The notes beneath the pieces were generated by a model. That model saw nothing but the letters and a program-made list of their open reading frames with translations. It had not been told where the DNA came from and did not search any database. A program made the translations under genes and the position numbers. From an uncultured Alphaproteobacteria bacterium (GTDB lineage: Bacteria; Pseudomonadota; Alphaproteobacteria; RF32; CAG-239): 64,000 nucleotides of DNA. The stretch covers positions 1 through 64,000 of the forward strand of contig CAJUAK010000001.1 in the NCBI GenBank assembly GCA_910584385.1, written 5' to 3'. Positions 26,520 to 35,104 of this stretch are shown here, piece by piece; the stretch's first letter is position 1; each line of letters begins with the position of its first letter.

Positions 26520-29500
26520 TTTAAAAACGCAGAAACAAAATTGCATTAATCTTGCCTCATCCCGCCAGCGGCAGGCAACAGCACCTGAAGTTTCCGCATG
26601 GGTAGAAGCTTCCGCCGGAACAGGCAAGACAAAAGTCCTTTCTGACAGGGTTTTGCGAATGCTTCTCAATGGCGCAGCGCCGCACAAAATTTTGTGCTTG
26701 ACTTATACCAAAGCGGCGGCCGTGGAAATGAGCAGCCGTATTGCCGCTAAATTAAGCCAATGGGCCGTCGCAGAAGACGGCGATTTGCAAAAGCAGCTAA
26801 GCGGGCTTTTAGGACGGGAAATTTTGCCCTCTGATGAGCAGTTGTTAAAAACGGCCCGGAAATTATTCGCTATTTTGCTGGATACGCCCGGTGGTATGAA
26901 AATTCAAACAATCCATAGTTTTTGTCAGGAAATCTTAAAGCGCTTTCCTCTAGAAGCGCATATTTCGCCATATTTTGAAGTTATGGATGACCGCCGTGCC
27001 GGAGAAATTTTACAAGATTTAAAGAAAAAGCTTTTGGAAAAGGCAGAAAACGAGCCGCAGAGCCCGGAAGCCTTATCTTTAAATTATTTAACGAGCCATA
27101 CAAGCGAGTTTACTTTTCCTGAAATTTTAAATGCCATAACTTCTTCCCGGGCAAAAATAGCCAGGCTGCTTGAAAAATATTCCTCGGTAAATGCTTTGTT
27201 GGCAGCAACGGCAAAAAGTTTAGGCCTTTCTTTTGACGACACGCCGGAAAAAATATTAAAAAGCTTTTTCGACGGGCTTGATGTTAAAATGCTGCAAAAT
27301 TGGATAGGCATGCTGTCTGCAGGTTCAAAAACCGACCAGGAAAAAGCATTTGTTTTAGAAAAGCTCATTTGTTCAGAAAATAAAGAAGAATATTTTGAAG
27401 ATTACAAAAATATCTTTCTAACCAAAGACGGCGATTTAAGAAAAACCATATTTACCAAAGGCGCTTTAAAAGGGCATGAAGCCGCAGAAACGGAAATTGC
27501 CAAAGAGGCTCTTCGGGTTCAGGAGTTATCAAGCCTTTTGCGCCGGGCGCGGCTTTTAGAGTCAACCACAGCAGTGCTTTATTTGGCAGAAGGGCTGATT
27601 TCCGCTTATACGCTTTATAAAAATGAACATTCCCTGATGGATTATGAAGATTTAATCCTGCTGACCCGCCGTTTGTTGGAAACGCCGGGCACGGCAAGCT
27701 GGGTGCTTTATAAATTAGACGGCGGCATAGATAATATTCTGATTGATGAAGCGCAAGACACTTCGCCAGACCAATGGGGAATTATCCGGGCGCTGACTGC
27801 GGATTTTTTCAGCGGGGAAAGCTTATCGGGACTTTCGCGCACAATCTTTGCCGTTGGCGACCGTAAACAGTCAATATATAGTTTTCAGGGTGCCGATCCT
27901 CAAGAATTTGAAGCGATGCGCTTGCATTTTCAAAAGCAGGCAGCTGCCCGGGAACCTTTAAAAGAAGTTCAGATGGATGTTTCTTTCCGTTCAACCGGCG
28001 CAGTGCTGGATTTGGTAAATCATCTGTTCTCCCGCCCGGAAGTAAAACAAGGCGTGGCACGCGCAGAAACGGATATCACGCACAGCCCGGCAAGAATTGG
28101 AGAAAGCGGACGGATAGAAATATGGCCGTTGGTTGAGCCGGAAAATGATGAAAATCCGGATATTTGGCTGCCGCCCGTAGAAAGGCGCAGCGGCGTATCG
28201 ACTTCTTCCCGGCTGGCCATGGATATCGCCCTTAAAATCAGAAGCATGGTAACAAATCATGAGCTTTTGCTTTCAAAAAACCGCCCGGTGCGTTATAAAG
28301 ATTTTTTGGTTTTGGTGCAAAAGCGCGGCGCATTTGTGGAAGAATTTGTCCGGGCTTGCAAAAATACCGGCGTGGAAATCGCCGGCGTCGATAAAATTAG
28401 CCTGCTGGAACAAATCGCAATCAAAGATTTAATTGCTCTCGGAAAATTTCTGCTTCTTCCGGAAGACGAACTTAATTTGGCAAGCCTGTTAAAATCTCCC
28501 CTTTTTAACCTGAATGATGAAGACTTATTTATATTATGCCATAATCGGGGCGATAAAAATTTGTGGCAATGCCTCAAGCAAAATCCGCAATACAGCGAAT
28601 GCTGCCAGGCTTTATATTCATTGCTGAACATGGCCGATACCATCCGCCCCTATGAACTTTACGCCTATGTCCTGGACAAGCTTCAGGGGCGGAAAAAATT
28701 CTTAATCCGTCTAGGCAATGAAGCCGCAGACGGATTGGACGAGTTTATAAATTTAAGTTTAAATTTTGAGCAAGAGCATGTGCCGTCCCTTCAAAATTTT
28801 ATTTCATGGATAGAAGGCGATGAAGTTGAAATTAAACGCGAACTGGAACAAAGCGATATTGATGCCGTACGGATTATGACGGTGCATGGTTCGAAAGGGC
28901 TTCAAGCGCCGATTGTCATTTTGCCCGATACTGTCAGGGTAAAAACGCCGAAAAAGGAAGCCGGGCTGCTGCTGGATGATTTGCTTTATTATCCTTTGGG
29001 CGCTGATTATTATGATGAGCATTGCGAAAAAATAAAAGAACAAAAAAGCGCGGCTTCAATTGAGGAATACAAACGTTTGCTCTATGTTGCCGTAACCCGT
29101 GCGGAAGACCGCCTTTACATTTGCGGCTGGAAAGGCGCAAAAGATGTTAACGACAATTGTTGGTACAAGCTTTGCGCACAAAGCTTAGAACAAATGGGGC
29201 ATAAAAACGCCGCAGGAACTATTTGTTATGAAACAGCGCAGCAGAGCGATTTGCCGGCTCCGCAGATAAAAGCCGAAAATCAGCGCGCTTACGAAATTCC
29301 ATCCTGGATAAATATGCCGGCACCTGAAATCAGTGCTTTGGAAAGGCCGCTGGCACCTTCCAAAATGGAAGAAGACGATGAAGAAACAGTCCTCTCTCCT
29401 TTGGCCGAAGAGAGCATCAATCCCTATCGCCGTGGAAGAATTATGCATAAGCTGCTGCAATTTCTGCCAGGGCTGCCCAGGGAAGATTATCCTCAAACAA

Positions 29501-29904
29501 TAGATAATTATTTACAGCATAATGCGGTGGATTTGCCTGAAACAGAAAAAGAATATATTAAGGAAAAAGTTTTTTCACTATTAGAAAACCCGTCATTTAA
29601 GATGTTTTTTTCCAAAAATTCAAAAGCGGAAGTCCCCTTGATGGGCGAGGTGGGCGGCAAAATCATTTCAGGGCAGATTGACCGTTTGGTAGAAGAGGAA
29701 AATCAAGTTACGATTATAGATTTTAAAACAAACCGCCCTGCAGCAAAAAGCCTGAGCGAAATCCCGAATGCCTATTGGCGGCAAATGGAAGCTTATAAAG
29801 CGCTGGTCGAAAAAATATATCCGGACAAAGAAGTCCGCTGCGGCATTCTCTGGACAGATACGGCACAATTTATGCTGCTTAATTTAAAATCCTCTTTAAT
29901 ATAA
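26512..29904 (+). CDS. addA: Double-strand break repair helicase AddA
   Basis: A 1130-residue UvrD-family helicase-nuclease. Walker A lies in EASAGTGKTKVLSDRVLRML, motif II in ILIDEAQDTSPDQW, then GDRKQSIYSFQGAD, and motif VI-like YVAVTRAEDRLYICGW. The C-terminal RecB-type nuclease has GQIDRLVEEENQVTIIDFKTNRP. Two adjacent ATGs (26509, 26512) are possible; the second is 6 bp from GGAG and is preferred. It overlaps the end of addB. Confidence 0.95.
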   Translation: MTDLKTQKQNCINLASSRQRQATAPEVSAWVEASAGTGKTKVLSDRVLRMLLNGAAPHKILCLTYTKAAAVEMSSRIAAKLSQWAVAEDGDLQKQLSGLLGREILPSDEQLLKTARKLFAILLDTPGGMKIQTIHSFCQEILKRFPLEAHISPYFEVMDDRRAGEILQDLKKKLLEKAENEPQSPEALSLNYLTSHTSEFTFPEILNAITSSRAKIARLLEKYSSVNALLAATAKSLGLSFDDTPEKILKSFFDGLDVKMLQNWIGMLSAGSKTDQEKAFVLEKLICSENKEEYFEDYKNIFLTKDGDLRKTIFTKGALKGHEAAETEIAKEALRVQELSSLLRRARLLESTTAVLYLAEGLISAYTLYKNEHSLMDYEDLILLTRRLLETPGTASWVLYKLDGGIDNILIDEAQDTSPDQWGIIRALTADFFSGESLSGLSRTIFAVGDRKQSIYSFQGADPQEFEAMRLHFQKQAAAREPLKEVQMDVSFRSTGAVLDLVNHLFSRPEVKQGVARAETDITHSPARIGESGRIEIWPLVEPENDENPDIWLPPVERRSGVSTSSRLAMDIALKIRSMVTNHELLLSKNRPVRYKDFLVLVQKRGAFVEEFVRACKNTGVEIAGVDKISLLEQIAIKDLIALGKFLLLPEDELNLASLLKSPLFNLNDEDLFILCHNRGDKNLWQCLKQNPQYSECCQALYSLLNMADTIRPYELYAYVLDKLQGRKKFLIRLGNEAADGLDEFINLSLNFEQEHVPSLQNFISWIEGDEVEIKRELEQSDIDAVRIMTVHGSKGLQAPIVILPDTVRVKTPKKEAGLLLDDLLYYPLGADYYDEHCEKIKEQKSAASIEEYKRLLYVAVTRAEDRLYICGWKGAKDVNDNCWYKLCAQSLEQMGHKNAAGTICYETAQQSDLPAPQIKAENQRAYEIPSWINMPAPEISALERPLAPSKMEEDDEETVLSPLAEESINPYRRGRIMHKLLQFLPGLPREDYPQTIDNYLQHNAVDLPETEKEYIKEKVFSLLENPSFKMFFSKNSKAEVPLMGEVGGKIISGQIDRLVEEENQVTIIDFKTNRPAAKSLSEIPNAYWRQMEAYKALVEKIYPDKEVRCGILWTDTAQFMLLNLKSSLI

Positions 29905-29959
29905 AAAAAAATGAATTATATTAGAGGCAGATAATAACTGAGATTAGAAAGGAACAACA

Positions 29960-30274
29960 ATGCACGCAATTACAGACAGCCAGTTTGAAGCTGAAGTATT
30001 ACAAAATAAAGGTTTGACATTGGTTGATTTTTGGGCTGAATGGTGTGGTCCCTGCCGTCAGCTGATACCTGTTTTGGAAGAAGTTTCCAAAGAAATCGGC
30101 CATAAGGTTAAAATCTGCAAAATTAATGTGGATGAATCTCCGAATACGGCTGCCCAATACGGCATTCGCAGCATTCCGACAATGTTTTTGTTTAAAGACG
30201 GCAAACAAATAGATGTTAAAGTTGGCTTAAATTCAAAATCCAGCTTGATTTCTTGGTTGGAAGCAAATATGTAA
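29960..30274 (+). CDS. trxA: Thioredoxin
   Basis: A 104-residue cytoplasmic thioredoxin that reduces protein disulfides. The active site WCGPC has C29 and C32 in the normal FWAEWCGPC context, and the cis-proline lies in SIPTMFLF. There is no signal peptide. It lies downstream of addA, an arrangement common in alphaproteobacteria, and has its own AAAGGAAC ribosome site and a strong terminator. Confidence 0.96.
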   Translation: MHAITDSQFEAEVLQNKGLTLVDFWAEWCGPCRQLIPVLEEVSKEIGHKVKICKINVDESPNTAAQYGIRSIPTMFLFKDGKQIDVKVGLNSKSSLISWLEANM

Positions 30275-30298
30275 TAGGCCGTTAAGAAATTATACAAA

Positions 30299-30325
30299 AT
30301 GCCGGGCAAAAGCCCGGCGTTTTTG
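30299..30325. terminator. Intrinsic terminator between trxA and the VirB6-like gene
   Basis: GCCGGGC-AAAA-GCCCGGC (30301-30318) followed by GTTTTT forms a GC-rich hairpin with a T tract. T-rich sequence on the other strand could serve the convergent gene as well. Confidence 0.9.
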
Positions 30326-30362
30326 TATGGCGCGGCCGATGTTGGTTTATATCATCCAAGGG

Positions 30363-32927
30363 TTACCTAAACGGATTCTCTTCAGCCGGTTCAGAAGTAT
30401 CTGCCTGCGCACGATCCGGATTGCTCCTTGGCTGAGCCGTTTCCGGCGTTTCCTTTTGAGGTTGTTCCGGCTTGTCGGGAACAGGATCGATATTGCCTTC
30501 CGGAGCGGACGCATTTTCTGTTCTTTCTTCCGGCGCATTTTCCCTTTGGGGCGGTGTATTTTGCTGGTTAGGCCTGGAGCCTGCCTTGTTTCCGCTTTGA
30601 GCTTCGGCTTTTGAACCATTTTGATTCTTTGCCTTTGAGGCATTTTGTTCCGTCTCAGGCTTCTGCGGCGTATTGCCGTCATATTCCTGTTGGCGTTTTT
30701 CTGTGTTGGCAATTCTTTTTAACGCATCGTCTTCAGAGAGCTCAACGCCTGTCTTACTGTCTACGTAAGCATAACCGCCGCCGAATTTCTGCCGTTTGTT
30801 AACATTTGAGTTAAACTTTACCTTGTTGTTTTGAGAAATGGTCGCGGAAGTTCCGTCATTAAATTTAACTTCGCGGTTGCCGTCCTTGTCTCTTTTCGTA
30901 TATTCGGCATCATGGCGTTCTGCCAGATTTTGAGCCGTTGCTTTTTGCTGTTTATTTTGTTTTGTGGTGTTTGTCTTTGCAAACTTATCTACGGCATTGG
31001 CAATATTGTGGTTAGTTTGTTTTGCATAATCGCCGCCGGTAACAGCGCTGGCGGTATATCTGACGGCGCGGAACGGGAGCTTAACCGCTCCGGAAGCTAA
31101 AGATTTTGCCCCGGCTTCAATTTTATCGCCGATTGCTTCCTTGGCTGCTTTTCGGAATGGAGATGTTGCGGTGGTTATGCCGCTTTTAACGGCGCTGCCG
31201 GCCATCGTGCCGATAGAGGAGCCAATTCCGGAAACGGCTCCGCCGGAAAATTCTGAAGCCAATTCTGTCGCTTGTCCCGTAAAACGGAAACCAAAGAAAC
31301 AACAAACCAGCAAGACAAGGAAGCCCTTGCCGCCAATATCAACAAGAGCAACCAATGCGCCGTAATCATTACCATGAATCGCATCATAAATCCCGCCCAA
31401 TGCACCAGTTCCGGTATTTAAATTAAGACTTTCATCCTCTGATGCACTTTTCCACTGTTGTTTATCTAAGTTATCACAAGATTTAAATTTGCTTACAAAA
31501 TCATAATCGCCGCAAATAAATGTGCCATTTTTCAACTCTGCAGCATAATAATCAGTTAATTTTACAGCCATATCAAGCAAATTGCGACAAGAGCCGGTTA
31601 ATCGTTTATTATCTAATCCTACCAAAGATTTTACCATATTGGAAGAGGCGTTATGAAGCTTGACAACACAAGTCCCGCCTCCTTTGGGGGCGACGTTTAA
31701 TGCTTCATCAATTAGCGCAAAGTTTATGGATATGACTAAAGCCATCATAACAAAAGTCATAAATGAATTAATCAGCCAATCCACGCCTTTGCGGGTATAT
31801 TTCGCAGTAACCTTAAAAGGCCAGGCTAAAACCAAAAGCGGCATGAGCGCACCGGCAATACCGATTTCCACCACAGCGTCAATCAAATAAAAACCAAAGG
31901 CAAAAGTTAATAAAAGGGCAAAAACAGCAATAATAGCGCCGATTATAATCATCTGAAAACCTAAGCCAAATTGTGAAGGAACAAACTGGGCAAGAGTGTT
32001 TCCTCCAGCGCAAATCAAACCTTGCCCAACAGCCTGCATAAAGCCAAGTTTATATTGAATATTTCTTAGAAATAATAAAATATTTAAATAAAGATTTTTG
32101 GCCAATAAATGTAAAGACACGCCTTTTAAGCCATCATCAGCATTTGAAAGGTCTGTAACATTTGTAAAGGTTAATTCATTAGCTAATTTCATGCCGCTGA
32201 TAAGAAGCGGGTTAATAATCCAATTATAAACCTGTTTGAAATACATCAACAAGAAGAAGGCAATAACAAATTTAAATGTTTGTTTTATAATCGTATTTAA
32301 GTAACGAGGCGCTTCTTGTTTTGTGAGTTGGCTGACATGATTGAGCGTTATAATGGCAATATACAGAGCCATTATTATCACCAGAACGTTTATAAAAGGT
32401 TTTGCCAAGGCGCTCATCGAGGATTGTGAAACCTGGTCCATTGCTACAAAGATAACTCTAAAGAGCGGGCAAAAAAAACAGTTCTTTTGTTCGTATACAC
32501 GATTCGGCATTGCCTTACAGCCTTCAAATGCCCCGCCAGTATATTCGCCGGCTGGACTAATACAGAAAGTATCTCCTTTAAAATCTTCCATAGAGTATTC
32601 TGAATCATCACACTCTGGATACAAGTCCAAACTCTTACTCTTGCCTGACCGAGCTGCAATAATAGCGTTATTTTGTGCTACTGCGTCCCCATAGATACTA
32701 TGTGCCTCTACGGTTCCGTCCTCTTTAGTAATAAGATATATGTTTTTTGTTCCGGGTGTAGCTGCAAGGACTTCAAAACCAGTATCCATGACTTCTTTTT
32801 GGCCAGCTCTCAAAGTTTTTTCCATGTCTTCTCTTGTGACAGGGGATTGTGCCCATGCGTTATTTGCCGCTATTCCCGTTAAAAGCAGGCAAATCAAAAA
32901 TAAAAGGCATTTCAAACCGTTGCGCAT
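30363..32927 (-). CDS. VirB6-like type IV secretion protein with long hydrophilic tail
   Basis: An 854-residue membrane protein. A signal peptide (AWA then QSPVTRED) is followed by a periplasmic domain with several Cys residues (ECDDSEYS...FCISPAG...CKAMP...NCFFCPLF), then a multi-helix VirB6 core (FYLIDAVVEIGIAGALMPLLVLAW) that aligns with the protein at 8978. The last 300 residues are hydrophilic, low in complexity and rich in Gln, Asn, Lys and Pro. Rickettsiales VirB6 paralogs show the same layout with extended tails. The start at 32927 (MRNGLKCLLF) follows GGATG; an ATG at 32939 has no ribosome site. No virB4, virB8-B11 or virD4 lies nearby. Confidence 0.8.
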   Translation of the reverse strand: MRNGLKCLLFLICLLLTGIAANNAWAQSPVTREDMEKTLRAGQKEVMDTGFEVLAATPGTKNIYLITKEDGTVEAHSIYGDAVAQNNAIIAARSGKSKSLDLYPECDDSEYSMEDFKGDTFCISPAGEYTGGAFEGCKAMPNRVYEQKNCFFCPLFRVIFVAMDQVSQSSMSALAKPFINVLVIIMALYIAIITLNHVSQLTKQEAPRYLNTIIKQTFKFVIAFFLLMYFKQVYNWIINPLLISGMKLANELTFTNVTDLSNADDGLKGVSLHLLAKNLYLNILLFLRNIQYKLGFMQAVGQGLICAGGNTLAQFVPSQFGLGFQMIIIGAIIAVFALLLTFAFGFYLIDAVVEIGIAGALMPLLVLAWPFKVTAKYTRKGVDWLINSFMTFVMMALVISINFALIDEALNVAPKGGGTCVVKLHNASSNMVKSLVGLDNKRLTGSCRNLLDMAVKLTDYYAAELKNGTFICGDYDFVSKFKSCDNLDKQQWKSASEDESLNLNTGTGALGGIYDAIHGNDYGALVALVDIGGKGFLVLLVCCFFGFRFTGQATELASEFSGGAVSGIGSSIGTMAGSAVKSGITTATSPFRKAAKEAIGDKIEAGAKSLASGAVKLPFRAVRYTASAVTGGDYAKQTNHNIANAVDKFAKTNTTKQNKQQKATAQNLAERHDAEYTKRDKDGNREVKFNDGTSATISQNNKVKFNSNVNKRQKFGGGYAYVDSKTGVELSEDDALKRIANTEKRQQEYDGNTPQKPETEQNASKAKNQNGSKAEAQSGNKAGSRPNQQNTPPQRENAPEERTENASAPEGNIDPVPDKPEQPQKETPETAQPRSNPDRAQADTSEPAEENPFR

Positions 32928-32939
32928 GGCGACATCCAT

Positions 32940-32958
32940 ATAAGTTAGACTAACTTAT
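32940..32958. promoter_or_regulatory. 19-bp perfect palindrome in the VirB6-like leader
   Basis: ATAAGTTAG-A-CTAACTTAT lies between the -10 (32963-32968) and the start codon, so it falls at or just after the transcription start. It could be an operator or a leader hairpin next to the ribosome site. Confidence 0.55.
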
Positions 32959-32962
32959 TCTT

Positions 32963-32996
32963 ATCATAGCACAAAAAAGGTATATAAATTGTTACA
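32963..32996 (-). promoter_or_regulatory. Shared upstream element plus -10 of the second VirB6-like gene
   Basis: Read on the minus strand, 32996-32973 is TGTAACA-A-TTTATATACC plus six T. It matches the element at 8926-8949 at 23 of 24 bases. It is followed after four bases by TATGAT (32968-32963), the same spacing as in the first copy. Confidence 0.65.
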
Positions 32997-33040
32997 GTTT
33001 TTTGATTTTTTCAGGCTTTTTAATATTAGCAGATTCTGAT

Positions 33041-33049
33041 TTATCCACA
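33041..33049 (+). promoter_or_regulatory. Isolated DnaA-box sequence
   Basis: A perfect TTATCCACA 9-mer in an AT-rich gap. Only one copy was seen here, so an origin function is not supported on its own. Confidence 0.3.
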
Positions 33050-33133
33050 AAATATTATGTCTTTTTCTAAAAATTATTGCAAAATGACTACTTAAACGTT
33101 TAGTGTAGTAATAGTTGTGAGGACATATTTATT

Positions 33134-33166
33134 ATGAAATATGAAAGCAGAAAGTTAAGGGAATGA
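33134..33166 (+). CDS. Possible 10-residue leader peptide
   Basis: An ATG with GAGGA 10 bp upstream encodes MKYESRKLRE and a stop. The stop overlaps the start of the glycosyltransferase gene as ATGA, a coupling arrangement. It may be chance. Confidence 0.3.
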   Translation: MKYESRKLRE

Positions 33167-34362
33167 AACTGCTTAAAGAAAAATATAAAAATTTTTGCAT
33201 CTATACATATTTTTGCGGCATACGCCTTTTTAAACGCCGGGCATTTAAACCTTTTACGCCCAAAGAAAATCCTGTAAAAACAAAGAAAAATAAACAAATT
33301 CTCATCGTTAAGGCCGATTCTCTTGGCGATTATGTTTTGATGCGCAATTTTTGGCAGGAAATCAGAAAAACAGAAGCCTATAAAAACGCGCATATAACCC
33401 TGGTTTTATCTTCTTGCACAAAGGGTTTTGCTGATTATCTGGACAGCGGCGTGATTGATGAAATGGTTTTTGTTCCTCATTTGCTGTTTGAAAAAATCCG
33501 TTGGCGCCAAGAAATAGCACTTAGGCGATATCTCTCTAAAATAATGAAAAATTATTATGATGAAATTTGGTTTCCGTCGCAAAACGTTTATAATTTTCGC
33601 TATATAAACTATTTTATCATGCGCCATGTCTCTGCCGGAGCCGTTATTGGCAGCAGCGGGGATATGCCGCTAAACTGCCATGACTATTTTCGACCTTATA
33701 CATTGGTGCTTCCGGTAAAATCTGTTGATTTTGAATTTGAGTTAAATAAGAATTTTTTTGAAAAAGTTTTAAAACGGGATATTCACCTGAATTTTCCTGA
33801 AATCGCTTTGCCAAAATGCCCTTCCGTTCAGACGGGCTATGCGGTTATCAGTCCGGGCGCGCAGCATGCTTACCGCTGTTGGCATGAACAAAATTTTGCG
33901 GATCTGATAAAATATCTAAAAAAAGAATATCGTCTTAATGTCTTTCTTATCGGTTCAGTTTCAGAAAAGCTTAAATTGCAAAGGATTAATGCCCTTTCAG
34001 GAAATTTGGGAGATGTTTATGCCGGAAGGCCCTATAAGGAAATTTTGCAAATCATTCAAAATTCCGCCTTATATATCGGAAATGACAGCGGCTTTTTTCA
34101 TGTCGCAGCCGCGTTGAAAACGCCGGCGGTTTGCATTTCTTCAGGAGGGGCTTATCCGCGTTTTATGAAATATCCTCCAAGCCGCCTTTATGAAATTGTT
34201 ATGAATGCGGATATGCGAAAAAATGCCGAGAAACAATTTCATAGCGGAAAAGAAGCCGGATACGGGCCGATAAATGCCGTAAGCCTGCCGGCGGTATATG
34301 CAGCGGTTGATAAACAGCTTAAGGGAAATGAGATTTATGAATTTAAAGCTTATGCGGTATAG
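33163..34362 (+). CDS. Heptosyltransferase-like GT9 glycosyltransferase
   Basis: A 399-residue GT9 enzyme that probably adds a heptose or related sugar to lipopolysaccharide core at the inner face of the inner membrane. ILIVKADSLGDYVLM near residues 46-60 and the C-terminal YIGNDSGFFHVAAALKTPAVCIS are the family signatures, and ISPGAQHAYRCW lies in the middle. It is followed, with a 26-bp overlap, by an acyltransferase, suggesting a small surface-glycan operon. The exact acceptor cannot be told. Confidence 0.8.
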   Translation: MKLLKEKYKNFCIYTYFCGIRLFKRRAFKPFTPKENPVKTKKNKQILIVKADSLGDYVLMRNFWQEIRKTEAYKNAHITLVLSSCTKGFADYLDSGVIDEMVFVPHLLFEKIRWRQEIALRRYLSKIMKNYYDEIWFPSQNVYNFRYINYFIMRHVSAGAVIGSSGDMPLNCHDYFRPYTLVLPVKSVDFEFELNKNFFEKVLKRDIHLNFPEIALPKCPSVQTGYAVISPGAQHAYRCWHEQNFADLIKYLKKEYRLNVFLIGSVSEKLKLQRINALSGNLGDVYAGRPYKEILQIIQNSALYIGNDSGFFHVAAALKTPAVCISSGGAYPRFMKYPPSRLYEIVMNADMRKNAEKQFHSGKEAGYGPINAVSLPAVYAAVDKQLKGNEIYEFKAYAV

Positions 34363-35104
34363 AATATTATCCCGCCTGACATTTGGCAAAAAACGGAAAC
34401 ATTATAAAAACCGCCTCTGCCAGGAAAAATTAAAAAATAAATACGAAGTTTCAGGGAACGGAAATAAAATTTTTTTAGTTTCTTCTGATGGTTCCATGGA
34501 AGAAGCCCATAACCGTTTATCTGGAATAAATATCATAATCGCCGGAAGCAATAATAGAGTCTTTCTTTCCCGCGAAGCCGCAGAAAGCAAAATGCTGAAC
34601 ATTAATTTGCAAATGGAAGGCGATGATAATTATTTTAAAATAGCAGATTTTGTCCGCGGCAATTGGAATATCGCCCAATATGGCGGAAATAATTATTTTA
34701 GCGTCGGCGAAAACACGCGCTGCGGAGAAGTTAATGCCGCATTGCATAGCAACAGGTTCGAAATTGGGCAAGATTGCATGATTTCTTCTTCGGAAGAGCT
34801 TTGGACAGACGGACATTCGATTATTGATAATGGTAGCAAAGAGATATTAAATTACAGTGAAACTCCGATAATAATCGGCAACCATGTCTGGCTGGGGCGC
34901 CGTTGCACTTTGACCAAACGCGCGCAAATTCCGGATAACTGCATTGTCGGGATAGGTTCGGTAGTAACCCGCGCTTTTAAGGAGCAAAATTGTATTTTAG
35001 CGGGAAATCCGGCAAAAATCGTAAAAAGGAATGTTAATTGGGACGGACGCCGCCCGGCGGATTATAAAGCAGATTTCGAAAAAACTGCAGATTTAGCGGC
35101 CTGA
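34337..35104 (+). CDS. Left-handed beta-helix acyltransferase
   Basis: A 255-residue hexapeptide-repeat transferase, most likely an O-acetyltransferase for surface sugars. Repeats run through the middle and end with PIIIGNHVWLGRRCTLTKRAQIPDNCIVGIGSVVT and AGNPAKIVKRN, the usual CoA-binding end. The start at 34337 (MNLKLMRYRIL) follows AAGGGA. Upstream in-frame ATGs would extend into the preceding gene. Its 3' end overlaps the convergent recF by 12 bp. Confidence 0.8.
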   Translation: MNLKLMRYRILSRLTFGKKRKHYKNRLCQEKLKNKYEVSGNGNKIFLVSSDGSMEEAHNRLSGINIIIAGSNNRVFLSREAAESKMLNINLQMEGDDNYFKIADFVRGNWNIAQYGGNNYFSVGENTRCGEVNAALHSNRFEIGQDCMISSSEELWTDGHSIIDNGSKEILNYSETPIIIGNHVWLGRRCTLTKRAQIPDNCIVGIGSVVTRAFKEQNCILAGNPAKIVKRNVNWDGRRPADYKADFEKTADLAA

